A stretch of DNA of 7,265 nucleotides from Candidatus Methylomirabilota bacterium (GTDB lineage Bacteria; Methylomirabilota; Methylomirabilia; Methylomirabilales; Methylomirabilaceae), in NCBI GenBank assembly GCA_003105305.1, contig PQAQ01000172.1:709-7973 (forward strand), in the 5' to 3' direction. Both the position numbers and the translations under genes were made by a program. Positions within the stretch are counted from its first letter, which is position 1; every line of letters begins with the position of its first letter. Below are positions 1-5,695 of the stretch, piece by piece. The notes beneath the pieces were generated by a model. The model worked only from the letters and a program-made list of their open reading frames with translations, was not told the origin of the DNA and searched no databases.

Positions 1-404
1 GCCTCGCGAAAGCTGCCTCTGACAAGGCTCACCGACACGATGCTGAAGATCCAGAAATAGAGGATCACCACACGCGAGAATTCGAACTGCTTCAGGAAGA
101 AGGTAGCCGCGATGAGGATCAACACCGCAAGCGTGCAGGCATTGGCAATATCCCGCACCTCAGCAAGCTGCGAGGAGATACGCTTGGGACGATACAAACC
201 GAAGGTCTTGAACGCGACACCCCAGACGATGACGATGAGGCCGAGCAGCAACAGATACGGCCGGATGTCAGGGATATCGCGGTAGCCCAGTACCGGGCCC
301 CAATAGAACCGGACATGGTATGCTGCGGTCCAACTCAGAGAGATCACCAGCAGATCGGCAAGCAGCATCAGGCTTTCGATGAACTGGCTGTGGCGTTTCA
401 GCAT
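1..404 (-). CDS. Undecaprenyl-phosphate sugar-1-phosphate transferase (WcaJ-type), N-terminal part, cut by window edge
   Basis: The first 134 codons are visible and the frame is open to position 3. The protein begins MLKRHSQFIESL and has about four hydrophobic segments (residues 9-30, 50-66, 88-105 and 112-128). Between the second and third lies GLYRPKR (69-75), a motif typical of the N-terminal CoA-binding-like region of polyisoprenyl-phosphate hexose-1-phosphate transferases. By family knowledge the missing C-terminal half would carry the catalytic bacterial sugar transferase domain, which moves a sugar-1-phosphate from a UDP-sugar to undecaprenyl phosphate at the inner membrane and so starts a repeat unit. 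The ATG overlaps the end of the preceding glycosyltransferase as ATGCTGA (7 nt), which suggests translational coupling. The donor sugar cannot be read from this part; glucose or galactose are common in the family. A membrane protein of another kind is possible but less likely given the motif and context. Confidence 0.8.
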   Translation of the reverse strand, partial: MLKRHSQFIESLMLLADLLVISLSWTAAYHVRFYWGPVLGYRDIPDIRPYLLLLGLIVIVWGVAFKTFGLYRPKRISSQLAEVRDIANACTLAVLILIAATFFLKQFEFSRVVILYFWIFSIVSVSLVRGSFRE

Positions 405-1603
405 GGCCGACGACGGCGCCCCCCACGCTCCCAGTCCTCGAAGCGTTCGCCGATATAGCCCGCAATCCGCTTTTCGAAGATCGAGCGGTCGAAGGTGAGG
501 GCGTAGGTGCGAAGCGCCTCCGGTTCGAATTGATCCGCAGAGCGCTCGAACAGCTCGATGGCTTGCGTTAATGCCTCAACGGTCTGTTCGTGGAAAAAGA
601 TGCCGGTTGGAGGATGAGGGATGAGGGATGGATGTCTCGACTCGCCACTGGCCACTCGCCACTGGCCACCGTTTAACGGTATCACCGTTTCCGTCGCGCC
701 GCCCTTGCCGTAGGCGATCACCGGCCGTCCGGAGGCCATGGCCTCGACGGGAAGAATGCCGAAGTCCTCCTCGCCGGGAAAGACCAGCGCGCGGCAGCGA
801 CCGAGCAGGTCGGCGACCTCGCGGTCGGATCGCCACCCCACAAACTCGATCGTCGGACCGGCGATCCGCCGCAACCGACTCTCCTCCTGTCCCTCGCCGA
901 CGATCACCAGACGCCGCCGTAAACGGTTACATGCCTCAATCGCCAGATCGACCCGTTTGTACGGGGCGAACGCCCCCGCCACCAGATAGTAGTCGTCCGT
1001 CCGCTCGGCGATGTGAAAGCGCGCGGTCTCGACCGGAGGATAGATCACGACCGCCTCCCGATCATAGTGCCGTCGGATCCTGTCCGCAACGTAATGGGAA
1101 ATAGCGACAAAGTGATCGACCCGGGCATTGACCGCGACGTCCCACCGTCGCAGACGTTCGGCGACGGCGCGCAGCGCCAGCTGCGACGCCGGACCCATGC
1201 GGCCGCCGGCGGTATAGGCATCCTGCATGTCCCAGACGTATCGCATCGGGGTATAGACATACGCAATATGAAGCGCCTGTGTCGGTGGTTTCACGCCCTT
1301 GGCGACACAGTGGCTGCTCGAAAGAATCAGATCGTACCCATCGAGATCGAATCGCTCGATGGCCCACGGAAAGAGTGGCAGATAATAGCGATAGCGGGTG
1401 GCGGCAAGAGGGAGTTCCTGGACCACCGACGTTCGGATCCGCCGCTCCTCGATAGCCTTCGATACGCTTCCCTTTTTATGCAGTAGGGTAAAGAGGTCGG
1501 CTCCGGGAAACAGGCCGCAGAACGCCTCGAGGCAGCGCTCTCCCCCGCGCATCCCCGTCAGCCAGTCGTGAACCAGCGCAACCCGTGCCTCGGCCAACAT
1601 CAT
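398..1603 (-). CDS. GT4 family glycosyltransferase, WbaZ-like (probable mannosyltransferase), with repeat-derived insertion
   Basis: A 401-residue GT-B enzyme, probably cytoplasmic or membrane-associated, that would add a sugar from a nucleotide-sugar to a lipid-linked glycan. The N-terminal acceptor domain carries VALVHDWLTGMRGGE (8-22), YRYYLPLFPWAIERFDLDGYD (71-91), SSSHCVAKGV (95-104) and YVYTPMRYVWD (115-125), a pattern I associate with WbaZ-like GT4 proteins. The C-terminal donor domain has YKRVDL (215-220), VGEG (235-238) and the E-x7-E signature in FPGEEDFGILPVEA (E279, E287). Residues 312-331, between GGATETVIPLNG and PPTGIFF, are unlike the family: they are encoded by two heptanucleotide tandem repeats and read QWRVASGESRHPSLIPH. 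The start has two adjacent ATGs (1603, 1600) and no clear Shine-Dalgarno; it lies 4 nt after the stop of the upstream gene, so coupling is likely. The C-terminus is basic (RRRR). Mannose as donor is inferred from family only. Confidence 0.88.
   Translation of the reverse strand: MMLAEARVALVHDWLTGMRGGERCLEAFCGLFPGADLFTLLHKKGSVSKAIEERRIRTSVVQELPLAATRYRYYLPLFPWAIERFDLDGYDLILSSSHCVAKGVKPPTQALHIAYVYTPMRYVWDMQDAYTAGGRMGPASQLALRAVAERLRRWDVAVNARVDHFVAISHYVADRIRRHYDREAVVIYPPVETARFHIAERTDDYYLVAGAFAPYKRVDLAIEACNRLRRRLVIVGEGQEESRLRRIAGPTIEFVGWRSDREVADLLGRCRALVFPGEEDFGILPVEAMASGRPVIAYGKGGATETVIPLNGGQWRVASGESRHPSLIPHPPTGIFFHEQTVEALTQAIELFERSADQFEPEALRTYALTFDRSIFEKRIAGYIGERFEDWERGGRRRRPC
612..632. repeat. 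Heptanucleotide tandem repeat A, GGATGAG type, inside GT4 gene
   Basis: On the plus strand two perfect copies of GGATGAG (612-618, 619-625) are followed by a degenerate third, GGATGGA (626-632). On the coding strand it encodes the HPSLIPHP stretch. It lies 8 nt from a second, unrelated heptanucleotide repeat, and the two together form an in-frame segment absent from the expected GT4 fold. Confidence 0.75.
641..668. repeat. Heptanucleotide tandem repeat B, CTSGCCA type (perfect 14-bp duplication), inside GT4 gene
   Basis: Four heptads alternate on the plus strand: CTCGCCA, CTGGCCA, CTCGCCA, CTGGCCA. This is equivalent to two perfect copies of a 14-bp unit (641-654 and 655-668). The coding strand reads it as QWRVASGE. 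The unit length is not a multiple of three, so gain or loss of one or two units would shift the reading frame of the glycosyltransferase. Confidence 0.85.
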
Positions 1604-1607
1604 ACAG

Positions 1608-2600
1608 CTATGCGAACCAGCGACCCATCCGGTCCGCCGACGCTCGACGACGCGCCATAATAATGCCTCGCTTGTGGCGCGCTCTGGGCCAGTACTGTCT
1701 GAGATCCATCACCGATTTCCAGAGCGCCGGCTCCATGAGCGTAACGTACGCCATGGCGCAGGTTCCCAGTCGGAGGATGTGGAGACTATCCCGCCGCAGC
1801 AGGGCCGGGAGCTCATTCTTCATCATCATCAAGGCATGATTCTTGAGTGAGTGATATTTCCGAACCCAGGGGACGCGCCGCCGATCGTCGCCGCGCTTCC
1901 ATCCCCTCAGGTGCTGCGCGGTCGCCGCGGGATGATACAGCGCGGTCCATCCAAACAACTGGGCCCGCCAGCAGATATCGACGTCCTCCTTATAGGCGAA
2001 GAACTCTTCATCGAAACATTCCCCATCGATCCGGACATCCTCGAGCATCGACCTGCGATAGAGCACCGCTGCGCCGCAGACGCTGAAGATCTCCTCCGGC
2101 GTATCGTATTGACCCACATCCGGCTCACCATGGCCTCGATCGATGACCCGCCGACTCCGAAAGATCAGGTGGCCTGTGGTGTCAAGTCGTGGAGATCTGT
2201 CACCGTATAATCCCCGGTCGCCATCGGGATCGCCCAACACCAGCTTGCCGCCCGCCGCGCCGGCGTCGGCATTTGATTGCATCGCCCGGACCAGCTCCTC
2301 CAGATGCCGCGAGTTAAGCACCACATCGGGGTTCAGCAGGAAGATGTCCTCGCCCCTGTCGGCCTCCCGGATGATGCGATTCGCGCCGCCGCTGTACCCC
2401 AGGTTCTCCTGCATCGACAGGATCTGCACCTCAGGATAGGCCCTGCCGATCCGGTCAATCTCATCGGCGCAACTCTGATTGTCGAGCAGGATGACGCGAT
2501 CCGGCGGCAGCGTCTGCCGTTTGACGCTATCGAGGCAGGCCGGCAGATGCCGATAATCGCCGTAGTTGATAATCCCCACCGCCACCCGAGGATCGGTCAC
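1608..2600 (-). CDS. GT2 family glycosyltransferase, rhamnosyltransferase-like
   Basis: A 330-residue GT-A enzyme expected to transfer a sugar (often dTDP-rhamnose in this branch) to a growing lipid-linked polysaccharide in the cytoplasm. Seen in order: VGIINYGDYRHLPACLDSV (8-26), the nucleotide-binding strand ILLDNQS (37-43), ENLGYSGGAN (65-74), the metal-binding LLNPDVVL (88-95, equivalent to DXD), SVCGAAVLYRR (173-183) and the catalytic-region motif FDEEFFAYKEDVDICWRAQLFGW (196-218). These are the standard landmarks of WbbL/RfbF-like rhamnosyltransferases. The C-terminal about 90 residues are basic and partly hydrophobic, suggesting membrane association. The start is GTG at 2600, chosen because GAGGGAG lies 8 nt upstream and the conserved domain begins at residue 5. 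Four nucleotides separate its stop from the GT4 gene. Rhamnose as substrate is inferred; no rhamnose-synthesis genes are visible here. Confidence 0.88.
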   Translation of the reverse strand: MTDPRVAVGIINYGDYRHLPACLDSVKRQTLPPDRVILLDNQSCADEIDRIGRAYPEVQILSMQENLGYSGGANRIIREADRGEDIFLLNPDVVLNSRHLEELVRAMQSNADAGAAGGKLVLGDPDGDRGLYGDRSPRLDTTGHLIFRSRRVIDRGHGEPDVGQYDTPEEIFSVCGAAVLYRRSMLEDVRIDGECFDEEFFAYKEDVDICWRAQLFGWTALYHPAATAQHLRGWKRGDDRRRVPWVRKYHSLKNHALMMMKNELPALLRRDSLHILRLGTCAMAYVTLMEPALWKSVMDLRQYWPRARHKRGIIMARRRASADRMGRWFA

Positions 2601-2608
2601 AAGATCTT

Positions 2609-2615
2609 CTCCCTC
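2609..2615 (-). promoter_or_regulatory. Shine-Dalgarno site for the GT2 gene starting at 2600
   Basis: GAGGGAG on the minus strand, 8 nt before the GTG codon at 2600. It decides the start: the ATG at 2617-2615 overlaps this site and is out of frame. Confidence 0.7.
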
Positions 2616-2698
2616 ATTGCAACACCTTAACCTGCTCCCGACAGATCAGCCAATGTCACGACCCTCAGGTCTGCGACTCGACAGAAGTAACCGACATT

Positions 2699-2719
2699 CT
2701 AAACGAACCTCACCTCCAT
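2699..2719 (-). pseudogene. Possible six-codon stub of a lost VapC-type toxin gene
   Basis: An ATG at 2719 overlaps the last codons of the VapB-like gene and reads MEVRFV before a TAG at 2701-2699. In vapBC operons the toxin start often overlaps the antitoxin stop, and PIN toxins often open with a short strand of this character followed by a DTS motif. Here the frame stops exactly where that motif would begin, and no PIN-like sequence is seen before the next gene at 2600. The match is six residues only, so chance is a serious alternative. Confidence 0.22.
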
Positions 2720-2967
2720 CGCCTCCAAAGCGCTTCGATGTCTCGTCGCATCCGTTCTGCCTCCGCATCGGACAGCGTGCCCCGGATCTTCCGAGCGGCC
2801 CCGGCAGCCTTCGCGCCTGCCTTCGTCCGCCCCCCATTCGGCGTTTCTTTCAGATACTGTTCCAGAGCTTCATGAATCAGCGACGAGTAACCCCGGAGCC
2901 GTCGTTTAGCCGCCAGCGCAAGCAGCCTTGCCCGTTGGTCATCGGTCAGTTCAATTGTTGTTCTCAC
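2710..2967 (-). CDS. Ribbon-helix-helix protein, VapB-like antitoxin, without an intact toxin partner
   Basis: An 85-residue protein. Residues 2-8 (RTTIELT) form the DNA-contacting beta strand of a ribbon-helix-helix fold; helices follow at about 10-21 (DQRARLLALAAKR) and 26-41 (GYSSLIHEALEQYL). After a basic, Ala/Gly-rich linker (45-60) comes RGTLSDAEAERMRRDIEALWRRWR, the kind of C-terminal tail by which VapB antitoxins bind VapC toxins. The start is GTG at 2967, supported by AGGT 9 nt upstream and by the beta strand beginning at residue 2. A strong promoter and a palindrome lie just upstream, consistent with autorepression. The next 109 nt before the rhamnosyltransferase-like gene contain no intact toxin. 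It could be a decayed toxin-antitoxin locus, or a stand-alone regulator acting on the downstream glycosyltransferase genes. Fold assignment is confident; function is inferred. Confidence 0.78.
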   Translation of the reverse strand: MRTTIELTDDQRARLLALAAKRRLRGYSSLIHEALEQYLKETPNGGRTKAGAKAAGAARKIRGTLSDAEAERMRRDIEALWRRWR

Positions 2968-2970
2968 GAT

Positions 2971-3006
2971 AGTATTACCTCGTCACACACTCTAATACTC
3001 AAGTAT
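2971..3006 (-). promoter_or_regulatory. Candidate operator: overlapping ATACT/AGTAT inverted repeats
   Basis: Read on the minus strand, ATACTTGAGTAT (3006-2995) is a palindrome with 5-bp arms and a 2-nt centre, lying inside the promoter spacer next to the -10 box. A wider inverted repeat pairs AGTATTA (2999-2993) with TAATACT (2977-2971) across 15 nt and spans the -10 box and leader. Three half-sites around a promoter fit tandem binding by ribbon-helix-helix dimers, here probably the product of the gene immediately downstream. The upstream arm lies before the predicted transcription start, so this is more likely a DNA operator than an RNA hairpin. Confidence 0.55.
2977..2980 (-). promoter_or_regulatory. 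Shine-Dalgarno site for the VapB-like gene
   Basis: AGGT on the minus strand, 9 nt before the GTG at 2967. Short, but it is the only candidate and it supports the GTG start. Confidence 0.45.
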
Positions 3007-3017
3007 GTAAGTGTCAA
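2989..3017 (-). promoter_or_regulatory. Sigma-70-type promoter of the VapB-like gene
   Basis: Minus strand: a perfect -35 TTGACA (3017-3012), a 17-nt spacer, then TAGAGT (2994-2989), a 4/6 match to the -10 consensus including the key first T, A and last T. Transcription would begin near 2982, leaving a leader of about 15 nt before the GTG at 2967. It could also serve the rhamnosyltransferase-like, GT4 and WcaJ-type genes downstream, since no terminator is seen between them. Confidence 0.65.
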
Positions 3018-3049
3018 GCGGCGCGGCCGTCCATGTCTATCCTTCGCCT

Positions 3050-3799
3050 CTACCCGGCGCGTCGGAGCGGCTGGGCAGCGAGCCCGCGCCGGATGCGCCA
3101 CAGGTCTCCAAGCATCTGCGTGGAGTGGCGCAGCAGCCTTACCTTACTGTTCGGATCATTGATCCAGCGCACCGGAATCTCATGGACGGCATATCCCAGA
3201 CGCATGGCGAGAAGGATGACCTCGACATCGAACGCGAAGCCGTCGATCTGCGCGCGCCGGAACAGGTCGCGCGCCGCGTCGCCACGAAATAATTTGAACC
3301 CGCATTGCGTATCACGGAACGGAATCGAGAGAGAGACCCGCAGGAGACGATTGAACAGCTTTCCCATCGATTCCCGCAGGCAACTCTGACGCGCCACTAT
3401 CTGTGATCCGGCCAGCGCGCGCGAACCGATCACAAGATCGCACCCCTCCGAAAGATGCCTCAAGGCCCCCTCGACCTCCTCAATGGGCGTCGAGAGATCC
3501 GCATCCGAGAACAGCACGGCCTCCCCTGTAGCTGCTATCATGCCGGCCCTGACGGCGGCGCCCTTACCTCGGTTCTGCGAGAACCGGATCAGTCGCAGCT
3601 CCGGCGCGCACGTCCTGAATTGTTCGACAACAGCGACCGTGCCGTCTCGGGATCCGTCATCAACGACAATAATCTCAAAACCGCCCGCTCCTGATCGGCC
3701 GCGCAGGTATTCCACAATCCGTTCCAGCGACGGGCCGATCCGGCCGGCCTCATTGTACATGGGAATCACCACGCTGAGTTGCATCTGCTCGTTACTCAT
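3050..3799 (-). CDS. GT2 glycosyltransferase of the dolichyl-phosphate beta-glucosyltransferase (ALG5-like) type
   Basis: A 249-residue GT-A enzyme likely to make a polyprenyl-phosphate sugar from a nucleotide sugar at the cytoplasmic membrane face. Landmarks: LSVVIPMYNEAGRI (8-21), IIVVDDGSRDGT (43-54), RFSQNRGKGAAVRAGM (72-87), LFSDADLSTP (96-105) containing the metal-binding DAD, VIGSR (123-127), FRDTQCGFKLFRGDAA (161-176) and GFAFDVEV (187-194). DADLSTP with DTQCGFKLF is characteristic of the ALG5/DPG-synthase branch rather than of mannosyl DPM1 proteins. No membrane segments are obvious, so it would be peripheral. The ATG at 3799 is chosen because the domain starts at residue 8; the only purine-rich site, GAGAGG, lies about 13 nt upstream, longer than ideal. 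It follows the membrane protein after 63 nt, and such a product is the kind of donor a GT-C enzyme uses. The sugar is not determinable here. Confidence 0.87.
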   Translation of the reverse strand: MSNEQMQLSVVIPMYNEAGRIGPSLERIVEYLRGRSGAGGFEIIVVDDGSRDGTVAVVEQFRTCAPELRLIRFSQNRGKGAAVRAGMIAATGEAVLFSDADLSTPIEEVEGALRHLSEGCDLVIGSRALAGSQIVARQSCLRESMGKLFNRLLRVSLSIPFRDTQCGFKLFRGDAARDLFRRAQIDGFAFDVEVILLAMRLGYAVHEIPVRWINDPNSKVRLLRHSTQMLGDLWRIRRGLAAQPLRRAG

Positions 3800-3862
3800 G
3801 TCGATAACACGGCCTCTCAGGACAACAAGGGGATCGTCGACGTCTGAGCCGGATGGATACTC

Positions 3863-5626
3863 CTAGGGTATGTGAAATCTCTTCGCTAAAGGAATGTACA
3901 ATACATCCGATAATTGCGTATGGCGTCCGGATCCATCGCCGCAAAAGACGGTGATAAGCAGCGTCGCCTTCGGGATGCGTTCGCGTCCGACATACCAGGC
4001 TTTCTGTCGATATGACAGCTCCTTGATCGGCACCAATGCGGCATTCCCGTGTTTTTTTATAATACGGCTTAAGTTCAATCTCTCAAGATAAGGAAACATG
4101 TGCCTGCTCACGCGCGGACTATCGGTGAACTGCTCCTGCTCGATGATCAACGAGGTAACAGATCGGCCGAATGTGCACTTGAGGCTCACCGCGAACTCGT
4201 CCCCACTCTGCAAGAGTCCGAATTCCGGTTTCTGATCGGTTAGAGCGCCGACAAAAAGATTTGACCGTTCTTTGAAGGACCCTGTAATGTTAAGAACGGC
4301 GTGCGGCGTGATTTCATACACGCCGTCGAAATCCCGCAGTATGTCCGGGTACAACGCCAGCAGTTCAAGGGGATAGAAGGCAGGGAAGGCCTCAACTCCC
4401 AGGATTGTCCGATACGCGCGTTGCATCGAATAGATATACCCGGTATGCGTGTAAGGGCTATCGGGAAGAATCACGACTGCATTGCGGTATGTGTGATCAA
4501 GCAAGGATTGTGACGTCCTGGAGGCGATTAACGATTCACGTTGAAACAGCTCCTTGATTCCCCCGTTGACTTTCGAGCCATGAATCAAGAACGGGATGAC
4601 GATGATCAGGATGTACGATCCCCTGAGCAGAGCGTTATCTATCAGAGCGGAACCGAACCCCATCAGAAAGGAAAAGAGAACTACGGCAATAAACCAATAG
4701 CGATATGTATCCGCTGAAGGATAGACGGACATAACAAGAAAAGACACGGCGAGGGTCGCCGTCCACAGCAACGCCAACCGCACAAGCGTTTCGGGCCGCA
4801 ACAAGAAGGGCAACAGCAATACCGCCACCAACCATTGGGAGCCGAATAAAATCTCTGAGGCAGTTCCGATCGACTGGAAGACCGTTTTCAGATACACGAC
4901 AGGGTCATACGTCACTCCCACATATCCCCCGACACCTCCCAGTACATACCATCGAAGCAACAGATGCAGGACAAGAAGGAGAAAGTAAGGATAGGTCGAA
5001 GACAGCCTGTTTCTGAAGTTCCCTTCGGAGAGAACTAAAAGAACAAAAGGCAGGGTCACGAACTGTTCTTTGCCCATAAAGCTGAATTCACTCAGAACCA
5101 GTATAAGAAGTACTGCGAACTTATTCTGTTTCGGATGAGGCCTGTGTGTGATGTACAGAGAGATCGCCATTAAAGAAAAGAGCATGGGATAGAGATATTG
5201 CCTGAGCGTGATCCAGATCACACATATTAACGAAGGGGTTGCGCACAGAATAACGATCGCGGAGAACAAAGAAGAGATTTTATCCGTATAGTGACCGAGG
5301 ATCTGGTAGACCACAAACGCGATGAGGACCAGCACTATGAGATTGTGGATACGATACGGTAACGGATGGAACCCGAAAAAGAGCACATCAGGCTTAAATG
5401 CAAGCGCCAACAACGGCGCATAAAATCCGGGCACATAGACGTCATTGGCGAAAAAGATATCTTTCAGGGATTTCGTCGAATAGACGATCGCGGCAGGATC
5501 ATCGTAAAGAAACCAGAAGCGCAACACATCAAATGAATAAGCGAGTGCGATCACACACAATGCTCCCAACACCACGCACTTCTCAAGCAAGACGTTTGCC
5601 GGATGAGAAGAGAATAGTGACCGCAC
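3863..5626 (-). CDS. Large multi-pass membrane protein, GT-C glycosyltransferase-like
   Basis: 587 residues with about 11-12 hydrophobic segments in residues 15-350 (for example 15-35, 93-112, 118-137, 143-160, 211-229, 261-277, 283-301, 308-326, 334-350) and a largely soluble C-terminal region of about 235 residues. The first loop after segment 1 holds FWFLYDDPAAIVYS (37-50); paired acidic residues there are the usual catalytic site of GT-C enzymes, which use polyprenyl-phosphate sugars outside the membrane. I do not recognise a named family, so GT-C membership rests on topology, DD42-43 and the flanking Pren-P-sugar synthases. The GTG start at 5626 is supported by GGAGG 6 nt upstream; no ATG gives a comparable start. 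The gene is visibly less GC-rich than its neighbours (sampled 60-nt blocks near 43-58%, against about 62% in the gene upstream), hinting at separate origin. Alternatives are a glycan-processing membrane protein or a polymerase. Confidence 0.72.
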   Translation of the reverse strand: MRSLFSSHPANVLLEKCVVLGALCVIALAYSFDVLRFWFLYDDPAAIVYSTKSLKDIFFANDVYVPGFYAPLLALAFKPDVLFFGFHPLPYRIHNLIVLVLIAFVVYQILGHYTDKISSLFSAIVILCATPSLICVIWITLRQYLYPMLFSLMAISLYITHRPHPKQNKFAVLLILVLSEFSFMGKEQFVTLPFVLLVLSEGNFRNRLSSTYPYFLLLVLHLLLRWYVLGGVGGYVGVTYDPVVYLKTVFQSIGTASEILFGSQWLVAVLLLPFLLRPETLVRLALLWTATLAVSFLVMSVYPSADTYRYWFIAVVLFSFLMGFGSALIDNALLRGSYILIIVIPFLIHGSKVNGGIKELFQRESLIASRTSQSLLDHTYRNAVVILPDSPYTHTGYIYSMQRAYRTILGVEAFPAFYPLELLALYPDILRDFDGVYEITPHAVLNITGSFKERSNLFVGALTDQKPEFGLLQSGDEFAVSLKCTFGRSVTSLIIEQEQFTDSPRVSRHMFPYLERLNLSRIIKKHGNAALVPIKELSYRQKAWYVGRERIPKATLLITVFCGDGSGRHTQLSDVLYIPLAKRFHIP

Positions 5627-5632
5627 AGACAG

Positions 5633-5637
5633 CCTCC
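5633..5637 (-). promoter_or_regulatory. Shine-Dalgarno site for the GT-C-like gene
   Basis: GGAGG on the minus strand, 6 nt before the GTG at 5626. This decides the non-ATG start of the membrane protein. Confidence 0.7.
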
Positions 5638-5695
5638 GATCAGACGCCGGGGATACGATACCACGCCAAAGGGATGAGCGAAGGCCGGGGAGCCC

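Noticed and set aside
612..668. Tandem repeats as a small CRISPR array
   Set aside because: Units are 7 bp with no spacers, lie inside a coding frame, and no cas genes are present.
1013..1486. 157-residue plus-strand open frame
   Set aside because: Antisense to the conserved part of the GT4 gene, whose motifs are unmistakable.
2601..2709. A toxin gene or small RNA in the 109-nt gap after the VapB-like gene
   Set aside because: No intact frame with a PIN-type acidic motif, and no hairpin with T tract; only a six-codon stub and the Shine-Dalgarno of the next gene are visible.
2566..3162. 198-residue open frame on the plus strand
   Set aside because: It runs antisense to the VapB-like gene and parts of both flanking glycosyltransferases, is rich in Arg, Ser and Pro, and shows no recognisable motif or ribosome site; it is an open antisense frame due to GC bias.
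3800..3862. Promoter or terminator in the 63-nt gap between the GT-C-like and ALG5-like genes
   Set aside because: No -35/-10 pair and no stable hairpin with T tract; the GTCGAC palindrome is too short to mean anything.
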